Shown here piece after piece: positions 31,975 to 43,295 of a stretch of 64,000 nt of DNA; position 1 is the first letter of the stretch, and each line of letters opens with the position of its first letter. Origin of the DNA: Aradus depressus. Taxonomy: Eukaryota > Arthropoda > Insecta > Hemiptera > Aradidae. Where the stretch lies: positions 32,567,087 to 32,631,086 of the forward strand of contig OY759216.1 of the NCBI GenBank assembly GCA_963662175.1, written 5' to 3'. The notes under the pieces were generated by a model, which was not told the DNA's origin, did no database searches, and was given only the letters and a program-made list of their open reading frames with translations. The translations under genes were made by a program, and so were the position numbers.

Positions 31975-32400
31975 TAAAAAAGTATTGTAATCGTGTGAAA
32001 AATGGAGAACGAGTTAACGGAATTTCACGTTTCGAGATCCCATGATCATAATTTGACCATTATTGCAATGATATCGTAGACGTTTGTATATGTGTTTGTG
32101 TTTGCATATGTGACTGGAATTTTGTGATTCATACCTCAAAAACGATAGATTGTAACTATATGAGATGAAGAATTCACATGTGCCAACGTCGATAAGTTCG
32201 GACAAAAATTAAGACTAATTTACTTGAGAGTAAAAATATTTTTTAAGTTGGTACCACTTACATTATTGAGCCAATGGAAACACTCTTCAAATGAAGGTTG
32301 AAGAGGAAACTAGAAGATTCATTTTACATTAAATATTTACATTTTTGTCAAGGTCGCCCGGTTTGTGAGATAAGTACCTACATTAACGCGTCCACCCAAT
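31975..32400 (+). repeat. Dispersed repeat family B, copy
   Basis: AAAAAGTATTGTAATCGTGT, CACGTTTCGAGATCCCATG, GTTTGTGTTTGC and CGCCCGGTTTGTGAGAT match other B copies. Confidence 0.6.
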
Positions 32401-32406
32401 ATCATG

Positions 32407-32484
32407 GAAAAAAAAAAATTGTTGAAATACAATTGCAATATTGTATAAATACAATACTGCAATTGTATTTCAACAATTTTTTTC
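32407..32484. repeat. Short hairpin, arms about 35 bp
   Basis: AAATTGTTGAAATACAATTG is followed, after an AATATTGTATAAATACAATA-type centre, by its inverse CAATTGTATTTCAACAATTT. There is one mismatch and almost no loop. Confidence 0.85.
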
Positions 32485-32861
32485 AAAGGTAGTTTAACGA
32501 TAAATTAATTTTTAAGACCTAGTTAGCATTTTTTAAATTATTAATTTGAAGGATAAAGCCTTTTAAATCATTGTGAATCCTAATTAAATAGAAACCATAC
32601 TTATAATCTCTTAAAAAATAAAAGAATGATTTGAATGAAAAAAAATAAACATTTATTAAGATTTATTATTGTTATTATTATTTTTTTTTTTGAGAGGGGG
32701 ATGAAGTGTTTTATATTATTGTTTGTTATAATTAAATTAGAAATTTAGGAATGTATTGAATTTATTTGAAAAAATAAAATAAAGATTAATTAAGACCGAA
32801 CAACATTTTCATTATTATAAAAGTTAATTTGTTTTCGTTTTATTTATTACTTTCTTATACC
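32485..32861. other. Intergenic, no gene seen
   Basis: AT-rich low-complexity DNA. Confidence 0.45.
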
Positions 32862-33845
32862 TATACTATAAGGAAGTATTGTGATCATGCGAAAATCCGA
32901 GATCGAGGTTTTAACTGAATTTCACGTTCAAGGACCCATGAATATGTTTCTTTGTGGGTGTATGTGATTGAAAAGTTGTGAGTTCTCTACCAATTTCAAT
33001 GAAGGGGTCACATGTCCTTACTCAGCTTTCATTAAATTTTTTCCCGCGGTATCTAACTAAATTTTACAAGATACAGCTTATGTTTATGACCTAATCAAAA
33101 ATATTTTCAAGTAATAATTGTAGAGAATATTAAAATACATAATTTATATGAAATACGATTTTTTATAGGTCACCCGGTTTTCGAGATACATGCCGAAAAC
33201 CATCTTGAAATGTAATATTGAAACCCATATTTTTTGACGTCGAAAAATAGATTCTTAGAAAAATTGTTCCTTATAAAATTTCCAATTGGTAATAAACTCA
33301 AATCTGATATAGAAACAATATGACAAATGTTATAGACCCCCGAAGAATGTCTAAACTAACTAAATGTCTATAAGGATCTAAATAATTTTTAAATTGTAAC
33401 TAGTAGCAACGAACTTTAAAATATGTTCTTCTGTTTTTGTTTTTTGGCCTTATGTACGCTGCAAGCTATCCATGAATCTTATAATGGTGGTACCTTGTTA
33501 TTGACATCCATGGCCCCCGGGAGGTAGTTCTATCTACGAAATAAAACTCTCTAGAGACTATGCGACCAAAGCCCTACGCTTTAGCCCGCACGGCCAATAT
33601 GGCTCCCAAAATACGGTTTGTCTTGTTTTTTTGAAAAATTATAAAAATTAACAGAAATTTACAGATCACTCTCTCTCTTCTTCCTCTTCTCGAAATATAT
33701 TCCTTTTGTCTTTTTGAACAGCGTTATATTAAAAGTAGACATTCTTATACCCAGTAATGCCAATATGAAATCATTTTGAGAAGGGAGAAAGAGAATGATC
33801 AGAAAGCGTGGTTGGTATAAGAAAGTCCTGTAATGGCCACACCAC
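32862..33845 (+). repeat. Dispersed repeat family B with MITE end, split by SINE-2
   Basis: Runs from AAGGAAGTATTGTGATCATG to the MITE right terminal repeat (GTTGGTATAAGAAAGTCCTG, 33811-33845). The left MITE terminus is deleted. SINE-2 is inserted at 33443-33606 between GAACTTTAAAATATG and AAAATACGGTTT. Confidence 0.7.
33443..33606 (-). mobile_element. SINE-2 copy, inverted, head decayed
   Basis: Reverse complement matches the SINE-2 body (TTTCGTAGATAGAACT, CCATGGATGTCAATAAC) and part of its tRNA-like head (GGGCTTTGGTCGCATAG). It is flanked by AAAATATG/AAAATACG, a probable target duplication. The B box is deleted. Confidence 0.75.
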
Positions 33846-35179
33846 AATTTTTTTGGTGCAAGGGTAAAGTTTTTAAATTTATTATGGATCCTAATTGAAT
33901 AAGGACTTTAATACTCTCATTATTAAAGTAATTTGACTTTTTTAATGATATTATTATTTTGATTTTATTTAAAATGTAGGTTCATTTTCCTTGCGAACCC
34001 AGTAGGATTATTTATACTTTTGGATTGGATTGAACATTTTTGCAAATTTGGAAATACAATATGGCACCTCATTATTATATTTAAAAGAAATCCAAATGAA
34101 AAATTTGTTAATTGAAATTTTTTTTTAAAACTTGCACTTTCTCCAAAATTGCATGTCTTGAACTTTTGAGTCCCTTTTTGGAAATTTAGTAGACGCCCGG
34201 CTATAATTTATACAGGAAATGTGGTACCTAATATTCAATATTTTTTTATTTATTATTTCAATTATTAGTTATATATTTCAACATATTTATTTAATTATTA
34301 TAATGTTCTCAAACTTACGCATGCACATCAACGAGACATACGCTCTGACGGACACACCCCCTACCGAGAGCTAAGATGTTTACACATCAAAAATTGTGAG
34401 TGAATCACCGTCGATGAAATTCCTGAGCTCGAATTAATGAAAGGTTAGTCGTCTTTCTCTCTGTAACAATGTACCAATTGTAAATCAATAGTTGTATTTA
34501 CTTAGGGATTTCTGAATCATCAAATTTCGTGATGATACATTGTTATATCGGCAAATATTAGGATTTTTGAATCGGGCCCTCTCCTCTGATCTGCCACATG
34601 CCGTTGGCCGATTTGGAGTATAGATAATTTTTTATATTTTTTTTTATAGGTCTAAGAGAAAGCTCTATAATATGACTCTTAGCGACAAATAACCTTGCTA
34701 CCAGGATATAAAAAAAAAAAATAAAATTCAATAACCAGATCTATTACTGACCTCAATGGTTGCACAAAAAATAATGTCTTTATTTATGGGGTTTTAAGAT
34801 TTTCAATAGTCTGTACAAGATATATATATATATATATATTTACTGAGCATATTTACATTCGGTAAAATAAAACCATTAGTAATTTTGATGACAATGTTTT
34901 AAAATAAAGTAGGTAATGTACATAATAAATGCAATATGTACAAAGTAAAGAATGTAAGAAAAAAAAAGTAATATTTACAGATATAAATAAAAGTGTCTCT
35001 ATAAAATGGTGAAGAGTATGTACGAAATAATAAATAAAATATATAGAAGGGTATAATAATAATAAATAAATAAAAAGGAACAAAATAATGAATAAATAAA
35101 TTTAGCTCGAGATCCCCGAAACACCATGGCGATGAGGCCATCGTCATCACTTCAATTTAACGAAGGTAGAGATCAAGGT
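33846..35179. other. Intergenic, no gene seen
   Basis: AT-rich, with (TA)n at about 34819-34838. The frames at 34853-35150 are translations of TAATAAATA-type repeats. Confidence 0.45.
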
Positions 35180-35470
35180 AGCAGGGGCTCAACTCGAAAA
35201 TTTCAATAACCTCCTATGTAATGTAGGTATCAACATGTAATTTTATATTTAAATTCAAAACCCAAAACTCCCCTCACCGAAGCTCGACTCAAAAAGCACA
35301 ATAACTGCCGATGATTGAATCGACACAAGATTTAGTATGAGAGAATCCTTATTCAAAGCCCCTATATACGTCAACTATCATTTTTTAATGCAAACACGGT
35401 TGATTCTTTTGGGAGGAGTGCAATTGATTGGATTTTCCGTACTATGGAAGTACAATGTGACTTTTTCTTT
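35180..35470 (+). repeat. Dispersed repeat family A, copy
   Basis: GGGGCTCAACTCGAAAATTT, AACTGCCGATGATTGAATCG and the family A terminal block (GGAAGTACAATGTGACTTTT) identify it. Confidence 0.55.
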
Positions 35471-35703
35471 CCAAGCTATTGCTTCTACCAATGAACTTAT
35501 TGGAACATTTTTATAGAAAATGACACCCTCTTTATTTTCGTACTGAATACTTTTGTTGTCAGAGTAGCCATTTTTATCTAAAATTACAAGAATCCGATAT
35601 AGCTCAACAATTCGTTAGAATATATTGATATGTTGAACTGGTGATTGTTCCGAACCCATGGCCAGAAATTAGCTTTGTACAATTTCTCTTGATTTGATGC
35701 CTT

Positions 35704-35900
35704 TGACAGGTCGATTACAATGCAAAACCTGTATTTTTGGAAAAAATGTTTTTTATTTATTTATATTGTTTGAATAATTTCAATTTGACAACCTGAATGG
35801 TTCCCGGTCTCACCAAGTCCTCAGTTGACCGAGCTAAACACCAAGGCCAGACTCCAGTGTCTGGTATATAAGAGGGATGCTCCTGTATCTTAGCATCACT
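35704..35900 (+). promoter_or_regulatory. CP4 promoter region, left arm of the inverted duplication
   Basis: From TGACAGGTCGATTACAATGC to the first exon the sequence matches the minus strand from 46610 down to 46390 (CP5). It includes GGTTCCCGGTCTCACCAAGT, the CCAGAC-N6-GTCTGG inverted repeat at 35847-35864, TATATAAGAGGG at 35865 and the initiator-like CATCACTCC. Confidence 0.8.
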
Positions 35901-35912
35901 CCATCTACAGAC

Positions 35913-35924
35913 ATGGCCTCCGTT
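35913..35924 (+). CDS. CP4: RR-2 cuticular protein, exon 1 (MASV)
   Basis: ATG GCC TCC GTT and donor GTAAGTAT, 48 bp from the TATA box. The exon and its 5' leader are identical to CP3 and CP5 except for a single base in the leader (CTTAGC against CTTGGC in CP3). Joined in phase 0 to 39456 it gives [18 protein letters not shown]. No closer first-exon candidate was found in the 3.5-kb intron. Confidence 0.87.
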
Positions 35925-36346
35925 GTAAGTATACATACTTCTACCTGTTACAGCAATATTCTCCTTAATATTGCATAAACTACTATAAAAGGAGTCAATC
36001 GTTCCATCACTTAGGGAATCTATTACTATAGGTTTAACTTTAATGTTATAGTATAGACTTAATATCCAAAGGAAGTGACCAGCATCACTTGTTGGTTTCG
36101 GAATATGTTTGTGAAAGAACCATCTTTGTTACAAACTCTATTCTCATCGAGAGAATCACCTATTGTTGTCTACTATACCCTATCACCGACACAAAATGCA
36201 GAATAAAACATTTTTGCCGCAAGAACATTTTTTATTGCCATAAGAATATTATTCTTGCGGCAAGAATATATTTTTCTCCGAGAGTGACTAAATTAAATGT
36301 CACTCAATTACCGCAGTTACAGTAAAAATCCTGGTATATGAGGTTG
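35925..36346 (+). other. CP4 intron, proximal part
   Basis: The first about 230 bp (to CCATCTTTG) align with the start of the CP5 intron on the minus strand. The frame 36089-36325 is noncoding. Confidence 0.7.
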
Positions 36347-36354
36347 GTCGGCGG

Positions 36355-37068
36355 CATGGCCCCCACATTCGATAGCGGGCCCTGTAACCAGGATAAGGGT
36401 CGGGCCCCCCATCTCATAGTCATGTGCTATATTATAATTACATGGTTATTTTTTAACACTTTTACAATTTTATTTAAACTAAAAATAGATTGTAAGTTAT
36501 AATTAATGTTACAGTATCAGTTAGATTTTAAAACCAAACTTTATTGATTAAATTATTTCACACATCAATTGCTACCGTGATAATATCATTTACTTTTATT
36601 TTACTGAAATTAACGTTTAAATTTTTAGATTTCTTTGACTCACTAACATTAAAATAAAAATTGACAAAAACTAATATTACGATCTAAAAAAAAATAACAT
36701 TAAGAGCTCTAAAAATTACGATGTTTGTGTGTGTTTAATACACTGGCTACAACAAAAGCTTACTTATAGCCTAACTGCCCTAAATTATCATAGCTTTCCT
36801 AGCTTTCTTTTTACTAAATTTATCAATAACATCTGAAAAGTCAATAGTTTTGGCCAATTCATTTTCAATTGCCAATATTGCCAGATGGTTGAGACGAGTT
36901 TGGCTTTAATTATACTAAATTTTCTCATAATTATATATTTTGCCTTTTTAAGCTATGATCCCTTGTAAATCTACTAAAATAAAAAAATAAAAAGGACTGG
37001 AGCCGGACCCCCTTGGGCCCGGGCCCTGCAACCAAAGTTGCACCAGCCCCACCCTTGTGGGGGCCATG
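36355..37068. mobile_element. hAT-like MITE (714 bp) in the CP4 intron
   Basis: Perfect 12-bp terminal inverted repeats CATGGCCCCCAC / GTGGGGGCCATG, flanked by an exact 8-bp target duplication GTCGGCGG at 36347-36354 and 37069-37076. An 8-bp duplication is the hallmark of hAT elements. Subterminal regions are GC-rich (GGGCCCTG next to AACCA in both) and the middle is AT-rich. No transposase frame exists. The inverted duplicate gene CP5 does not carry it, so it came after the CP4/CP5 duplication or was lost there. Confidence 0.85.
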
Positions 37069-37279
37069 GTCGGCGGTTATATACAATGTAGGGTACACAG
37101 TTGGCGCACCACTATTGATAATTCTAAATTAAGTGAATCACCGGCAATTTACGCCCTCAGCTCAATATATTTCATTTATGTATTATTAACGTTATTGTGC
37201 ATCACTATATGTGGAGGAAGCTCGGAATGAGAGTAACACTTTAATGAGGTATAATATATATAGCCTTATTGAAGTCTTA

Positions 37280-37296
37280 CTTATATAATAATATAT

Positions 37297-37366
<70 letters not shown>
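37280..37366. repeat. Compound (AT)n-(AG)n microsatellite
   Basis: About 60 bp of AT repeats followed by 14 AG units, directly abutting the SINE-1 5' end. Confidence 0.9.
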
Positions 37367-37706
37367 GGCGCCGCGCCGTTAGCTCAGTGGTGTGCGTGCT
37401 TGTCTTCTGAGCTCAAGAACGTGGGTTCGAAACCCGACCGAGGCCCTTAGTTTATTTTATCTGGGAAGTAAAATAAACTTAAGCACGCTGTCCTTCGGAT
37501 GGGACGTTAAGCGATGGTCCCGAGCCTGTACGATGTCAGGTACTCGTTAAAGACCCCTGCCCTAGGTGAATAAAAATTTAGGGTCGGCAAAATTTAGGAC
37601 TCCCACAGTAGAGTCGGGCTCATGTCCATCAGAGTGAACAAAGAGCGCTCTGGTAGTAGGCGATATGACCTCGTAGGTAAAGCCCGGGCATGAGTCATAA
37701 AACCTA

Positions 37707-37708
<2 letters not shown>
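37367..37708 (+). mobile_element. SINE-1, full-length reference copy (342 bp) in the CP4 intron
   Basis: tRNA-like head GGGCGCCGCGCCGTTAGCTC with A box TTAGCTCAGTGG (37379-37390) and B box GGTTCGAAACC (37424-37434), so both internal Pol III promoter elements are intact. The body includes GTCCTTCGGATGGGACGTTA, GTACGATGTCAGGTACTCG, AAATTTAGGACTCCCACAG and the end GGGCATGAGTCATAAAACCT. It is followed by an (AT)n tract. Confidence 0.88.
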
Positions 37709-37740
<32 letters not shown>

Positions 37741-39455
37741 TTAGTTGAATCTATGAAAACCCCACCTGTTTACCCCATCGTATGTTCGTCTCTGGACCTT
37801 TCTCAAATATTTTGGGTGCAATATTACGTGGTTTACCCTATCCCATCAGTCGGCCCATCCGTTAACTTCTGGGTGGGGACTTCATCACTTGGGACCACAT
37901 CTGTGCTGACATACCTGCATTACGTACTTGGCTTAACCAAAGTTGATTTGTTCTTTGTTTTCCAGTATGTAAGAATAGTGTTTACATCAAAATGTTACAG
38001 GAAAAACTGATGAGAAGAAAATGTGAATTTAAAAAAAAATGTTATCAGTATATTTGGCTGAAATGTGTAGGAACTAGTCTATGGAGGGTCTGATCGTTTC
38101 ACAAATCGACAGTGGTTAGTATTGTATTACTATAAGATAAGCCAACCCTTATAATCCTCTAACCCTTTGCCCTTCCATTTGGTCGATTTGGCTTTAATCT
38201 GCTCAGTGTTTTATTCAGGGAATCTTCAATCCACAAACAATAGATTCAGTTCTTTTGTCTTAAGCCCCACTATCTAAAAATCAATAGGTTTCGTAATTTT
38301 GGGGGTCTGTATCCCTTTTTAAAATTTCATGTTGATTTCATGTAGCGCCTTATCAAGTACACAGACAAACAAATATTCAGCGTTTTAGATCGGAATGGAA
38401 AACTGAAGAAACGATGTTTGACTGATTACTTATATTTCACGATTACGGGAGCATTGTCCGATTCCAACTCTTCAAAAATGGCCTAACAAGTTTTAATTAA
38501 ACTTAATTTTTCTTTAATGTATAAATGTAGACAATAAGTCATTGGGCGTCTAACTATTTTTAATTGGTTGAAGAAGCCCTACTTTTCATCTATTATCATC
38601 TTTTGTCCTGTGCATCGCACAAAATCAGCTTCAGGTAAAATAACATGAACAATGTGAGAGGAACGGTGACTAATCAGCAAGTATTAGCTATGGCATCTCA
38701 ACGCGCGTACTTTCTCTCATTACCACTGTTTGTTTTACAAACATTTGCTAAGAATTATTTTCACTGCTAATATGCGATGATTTCGTTTATTTTTTTTTAG
38801 AGTTTTCAATAAAAAGCTCCGTTAAGTGAAGAATAATACATTCAACCATATCATCGCAGAGAGCTGGATATTAGTTTGACAAAAACCAAATGTACATCGA
38901 ATCCGGGCTATTTACCATTACTATTTCGAGAATACATAACACTAATATAAATTGAATTTTGATTGATTTCATTCCGGAGTCATGACAACAAAATTTGTTG
39001 ACCTCTGTTGGTCTCACTGACCCTTCATATAGAAGGGGTTAAGCGATGAAAAGGGCATTCTTTTTCAATGTAGCGGTCGATATGTCTATCGAAGTTGAAA
39101 ACGTGTTTATCAACATTTATTTTACATTTCGTCTTTGTATAAATGTTTCTAGAATATCCTACCGGCCCACAGTTTACGTATGATTAACGTCTTACTGCAA
39201 TTGACAATGCTGTTGGTTTATTGATATAGTCAGTCTATATTCCCTTCAGTGAGCTCAGCAGACTGAAAATGCAGAGAGATTGGAAACCACTAAAGTATTT
39301 CGGGTACGATTCTTCTACCCAGTATATTTAATAATCTACTCACTAACTCAAAGAATAACTCCTAAGACATCATTCATGCCTTCCATATCATTAACTTCAT
39401 ATAGTTGCCTTGTCTTCTTTATGAAATATTTATATTGTGTCTATTTCTGTAGCAG
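37741..39455 (+). other. CP4 intron, distal part
   Basis: Segments align with the CP5 intron on the minus strand: TGGTCGATTTGGCTTTAATC (about 38180), TTTTGTCTTAAG, CAGTGAGCTCAGCAGACTG, CCAGTATATTTAATAATCTA and CATATCATTAACTTCATAT. It ends TCTGTAGCAG. No gene is seen. Confidence 0.7.
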
Positions 39456-40040
39456 ATTGCTGTTCTCTTCGCTGTTGTGGCGGTAGCTGCTAGTCAGGTG
39501 ATCTCACCCTACGGTGGGGCCATCGCTCCCAGGATCATCCATGGTGGCATCGGAGCTCGAGCTGGCCTCGCCAGAGAGGATCTGGCTTACGACCCTCATC
39601 CCCAGTACACCTTCTCTTACAACGTCAACGAACCTCTGACCGGAGACGCTAAGAGCCAGACGGAGAGCCGCGATGGAGACGTGGTCCAAGGCAGCTACTC
39701 CCTGGTGGAACCTGATGGTTCTGTCCGTACTGTTGACTACACCGCTGATGATGTCTCCGGCTTCAACGCTGTCGTCCGCAAGGATGGTGGAGTAGCTCCT
39801 GCTGTGGCCCCTATCGCTGCTCCCATCGCTGCTCGTGGACTTGTTCATCCTCTTGCTCGCACATCTCTTGGTCTTGGTGGCATTGCTCATCCTCTTGCTC
39901 GGTCTTCTCTTGGTCTTGGTGGCATTGCTCATCCTCTTGCACGCACATCTCTTGGCCTCGGCGGCCTTGCTCATCCTCTTGCTCTCGGTGGTGGCTATGC
40001 TTCACCTTATGCCTCCCCTTACTCTCCCTATGCTTTGTAA
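39456..40040 (+). CDS. CP4: RR-2 cuticular protein, exon 2
   Basis: With exon 1 it encodes a predicted 198-residue secreted cuticular protein. Signal peptide about 1-17, then [18 protein letters not shown] and GLAREDL; RR-2 chitin-binding domain about 50-111 ([20 protein letters not shown] to VSGFNAVV). The tail is made of three HPLAR(T/S)SLGLGG(I/L)A repeats and ends [17 protein letters not shown]. The front half ([21 protein letters not shown]) is CP3-like. The last 212 bp equal CP5 base for base, apart from a 30-bp segment (encoding 10 residues of the [10 protein letters not shown] type) that only CP5 has. The GTG at 39477 is internal. The opposite-strand open frame is a shadow. Stop TAA at 40038-40040. 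Confidence 0.96.
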   Translation: MAVLFAVVAVAASQVISPYGGAIAPRIIHGGIGARAGLAREDLAYDPHPQYTFSYNVNEPLTGDAKSQTESRDGDVVQGSYSLVEPDGSVRTVDYTADDVSGFNAVVRKDGGVAPAVAPIAAPIAARGLVHPLARTSLGLGGIAHPLARSSLGLGGIAHPLARTSLGLGGLAHPLALGGGYASPYASPYSPYAL

Positions 40041-40057
40041 ATGATAGACTGATATCG

Positions 40058-40078
40058 AATAAAATTGTTTTAAATAAA
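40058..40078 (+). terminator. CP4 polyadenylation signals
   Basis: AATAAA at 40058-40063 and 40073-40078. The first has the context GAATAAAATTG, shared with CP5. Confidence 0.75.
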
Positions 40079-42160
40079 TGATAAAAATACCAAAAATATT
40101 ATTCTGTTCATCCTCTGCTCCATGTAATCACTAACAATAAGTTGTTTATTTCAAAACACAAGTCCATAAAATGCAGTTTGAAGCTTTTATGATATACTAT
40201 TGAACAAAGGTTTTCGACAAAGAATAATTTTCGTATTTGCTTTCTGGATACATTTACGAATTGTACTCGTATCTGTGACTGACTTATTAGCTGCAACAGT
40301 AGTTTTTTTCTGTTTGTGTCGATTTTCGATCTTTATAAATCTGTAGACAGCGTCCAGCAAAAAGAAATACTGAACTTTTATTGTGGTGTAAGGCAATAAT
40401 ATAATACTTTTCTAGAATGAAATGAAACTATTCAGATGAATGTCACTTATATACACAGGAATTATCAAATATGGGAACTATTAAATCATTTTTCAGTTCT
40501 CTATTTATGGAAAGAAGATTATTTTTTTTGGATCTGAATCCCCGAAAATATTATTGAATAATTAGTTATCCAGCAGAGATATAAATTACGAAACCATGCT
40601 CTTTCAAGCGATCGGACAGTAGAAACTACTGGAGTCAGACACACTCCTCGGAGATTTGCGCTTCAGTACTCTGTTATCCTACGTTGTCCTGGAGGGAGCC
40701 AACACGGTACTAACGATATATAAGTTTCCTAAGTCAACCCCTAATAGCTTCGTCAGGCAGGGACTAACAGCTTCGTCAGAGCAAAGGTAATAGGAAGACC
40801 AGTAAGCTGATGGAGAAAAGGGCCGTGAGGTACCCTAGACGTGCCATGAGCAAGCAGTCCTCGGACCTGGGCGTCTCAACTTCTCAAGATCCTAGTCTGC
40901 TTAAGCTTCTCATGGCTGAGGACACTAATCTTATGATCAGTCACTAGAGGAGATCGGAAGCCAAGTCAAAGGGAGAAACTGCTCCAAGGATATTTTAAGA
41001 GCATCCTGGCTACCAACTACAACCTGATTTAAGAAGGATATTTGACTGATTACGTATGTTTCACGATTACAGGAGTTTTATCTGTTTGGATATAACTTCC
41101 ATCCTCTTTCATAATGTTTGTCGTCTGTTTGTCTACAAACTCCTGAAAGATTGCCTAACAAATTTTAATGAAACAAGAGTAGCTAAGAACAAATGTCAAA
41201 AGGAAAATAGTGATACCCAAATATGGATGTGCAAAGAATGGCTGGCAGATAATCTTAAAAGTGTGTGACCGATTTGACGCCAAACACCACTCCTTTTCAG
41301 AATCTTCAGCTGATTGACTACTGAAGGAGTACCTGAAAGAAGCACAGACAAGCCCACAATAAAACCCTCTCCTTATTCAACTAACAAAATCAATGTTGTC
41401 GTTATGTACAAAGTAATCACATTAAAAATTAATATAATATACAATATCATATGAACGCGTATCTTTATTTTGATTATTAAATATTTCCTCGTCTTCGGCT
41501 GCCACAAGCAGCCTGTCCGTCTTGCCTACTTGCTGACCGATCCTCGTGTAGTCCAGAAGCGTTAGTCTGGATCTACCTTTCGAACATTTCTCTGTTCGCC
41601 TAGCTTCATTCTGGTTATTACGTCGAACCAGCCGAGCTGCCACTTTCTCAGGAAGTGCTTCACAGGGCACTTCTAGCTCATCCATTATAGCCCCATTCTT
41701 CCCAATCATTCAATGCTGGTCAGTTACTTGTATACAAATGCTACTTCATGAATATAGATTTGTGTAGATTAACCCTTATTGAAAATATATTCGAAGAGTT
41801 TGTGGGACTCAGCTCTATTAAAATTAATCTTCTCTTCATAGATAAGGAACTGAATGGTTTGATAAATTCTTGAATTTGATAATTCCTGTATTTCAAAGTT
41901 ATTTTTCTGTGAATAATTACATTCCTTTCTTTGAAAAAGTACTTCCTCATACCACATTACATTTTCATTGTTATAATGAAAACAATATCTTTCTTGGGAT
42001 GCTAGATATTACTTCACAAAACCCGAAAACGACACAAACAAAGAAAAAAACCTTTTATTGCCGCTAATAAATAACTTGAAAATGAATGCATAAAGCAAAA
42101 TGAGTATTATTCATTGTAGAAAGACATTGTTTCAACTCCTCTATTTCCAAAAGAGAATTC
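40079..42160. other. Spacer between the convergent CP4 and CP5, with unclassified coding-like debris
   Basis: About 40790-40990 reads on + as KTSKLMEKRAVRYPRRAM and QSSDLGVSTSQDPSLLKLLM before a stop, and 41422-41709 on - reads DELEVPCEALPEKVAARLV. Both look biased like old protein-coding DNA but match no family I can name; a decayed retroelement is likely. 41037-41180 resembles 38405-38500 (TTTGACTGATTAC...TTTCACGATTAC, CCTAACAAATTTTAATGAAA), another dispersed repeat. Confidence 0.4.
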
Positions 42161-42465
42161 CTTGCTAGCCTACTGAACTCAAGATCACGGGTTCGGAACC
42201 CGGCCGAGGCCCATAGATTTTAATCTATGGGGGTAGAAAAAACTTGAGTACGCCATTCTTTGAATGGGAAATTACGCAATGGTCCTGAGCCTGTTCAATA
42301 CTCATTAAAATATCAATATACTAGGTGAATAAACCAGGATAAGCAAAATTTAGGTCTCCCACAGTAGAGTTGGGCTAATGTCCACCAGAGAGACGAAAAA
42401 GCGCTCTGGTAGTAGAAGATATGACCTCATTGTTATATCCCGGGCATGAGTCAAAATAACTAGCT
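42161..42465 (+). mobile_element. SINE-1, 5'-truncated, between CP4 and CP5
   Basis: Starts in the head (CTACTGAACTCAAGATCACG), keeps the B box GGTTCGGAACC, and runs to GGGCATGAGTCAAAATAACT. The A box is lost. Confidence 0.78.
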
Positions 42466-42617
42466 ATTTCCAAATAATATTATATCAGAAAAGCTACCAT
42501 CTCCAGTTTAGGAATTTGTGTTTACGTAGTTTGATTGTAATCCACTTAAAACTTATTGTGGGAACATAGGATAATCAGAACAATGTTTTTGGTATATTTT
42601 ATAATTCATTTAACAAT

Positions 42618-42623
42618 TTTATT
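42618..42623 (-). terminator. CP5 polyadenylation signal
   Basis: AATAAA on the minus strand (TTTATT here), 18 bp after the stop codon, in the same GAATAAAATTG context as CP4. Confidence 0.78.
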
Positions 42624-42640
42624 CAGTATCAGTCTATTAT

Positions 42641-43270
42641 TTACAAAGCATAGGGAGAGTAAGGGGAGGCATAAGGTGAAGCATAGGCACCACCAAGAGC
42701 ATAAGGTGAAGCATAGCCACCACCGAGAGCAAGAGGATGAGCAAGGCCGCCGAGGCCAAGAGATGTGCGTGCAAGAGGATGAGCAATGCCACCAAGACCA
42801 AGAGAAGACCGAGCAAGAGGATGAGCAATGCCACCAAGACCAAGAGATGTGCGAGCAAGAGGATGAACAAGTCCACGAGCAGCGATGGGAGCAGCGATAG
42901 CAGCAGGGGCGATAGCAGGAGACACTCCACCATCCTTGCGGACAACAGCGTTGAAGCCGGAGATATCATCAGCGGTGTAGTCAACAGTACGGACAGAACC
43001 ATCAGGCTCCACCAGGGAGTAGCTGCCTTGGACCACGTCTCCATCGCGGCTCTCCGTCTGGCTCTTAGCGTCTCCGGTCAGAGGCTCGTTGACGTTGTAA
43101 GAGAAGGTGTACTGGGGATGAGAGTCGAAAGCCAAATCCTCTCTGGCGAGGCCAGCGTGAGCAGCGATGGGAGCCACGCCACCATGGATGATCCTCGGAG
43201 CGATGGCCCCACCGTAGGGTGAGATCACCTGACTAGCAGCTACCGCCACAACAGCGAAGAGAACAGCAAT
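42641..43270 (-). CDS. CP5: RR-2 cuticular protein, exon 2
   Basis: With exon 1 it encodes a predicted 213-residue secreted cuticular protein: signal peptide, [20 protein letters not shown]-2 domain (about 55-116, [19 protein letters not shown] to ISGFNAVV) and an Ala/Leu/Gly/Tyr tail. It is a mosaic. The first residues and the whole tail are CP4-like (the 212-bp end is identical apart from one 30-bp segment), while [19 protein letters not shown] and [19 protein letters not shown] are CP6-like. That pattern points to gene conversion. The frame is intact. The acceptor TCTGTAGCAG remains, but a SINE sits 25 bp before it. Stop TAA at 42641-42643 on the minus strand. Confidence 0.96.
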   Translation of the reverse strand: MAVLFAVVAVAASQVISPYGGAIAPRIIHGGVAPIAAHAGLAREDLAFDSHPQYTFSYNVNEPLTGDAKSQTESRDGDVVQGSYSLVEPDGSVRTVDYTADDISGFNAVVRKDGGVSPAIAPAAIAAPIAARGLVHPLARTSLGLGGIAHPLARSSLGLGGIAHPLARTSLGLGGLAHPLALGGGYASPYALGGAYASPYASPYSPYAL

Positions 43271-43295
43271 CTGCTACAGAAAAAGACACAATATG
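43271..43295 (-). promoter_or_regulatory. CP5 splice acceptor region, compressed by a SINE
   Basis: On the minus strand CATATTGTGTCTTTTTCTGT and AGCAG lead into exon 2. The pyrimidine tract is intact but only 25 bp long before the A-run of the SINE; the branch point must lie in these 25 bp or within the SINE. Confidence 0.7.

Noticed and set aside
34853..35150. Overlapping Phe/Tyr/Leu-rich minus-strand frames
   Set aside because: Translations of AATAAATA-type low-complexity DNA.
37367..37440. tRNA gene
   Set aside because: A and B boxes fit, but the head is fused to a repeated non-tRNA body present at least ten times, so it is a SINE and not a functional tRNA gene. The same holds for the SINE-2 heads.
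37753..38010. 85-residue frame in the CP4 intron
   Set aside because: No domain, no homologous frame in the paralogous CP5 intron, and it lies inside a well-supported intron.
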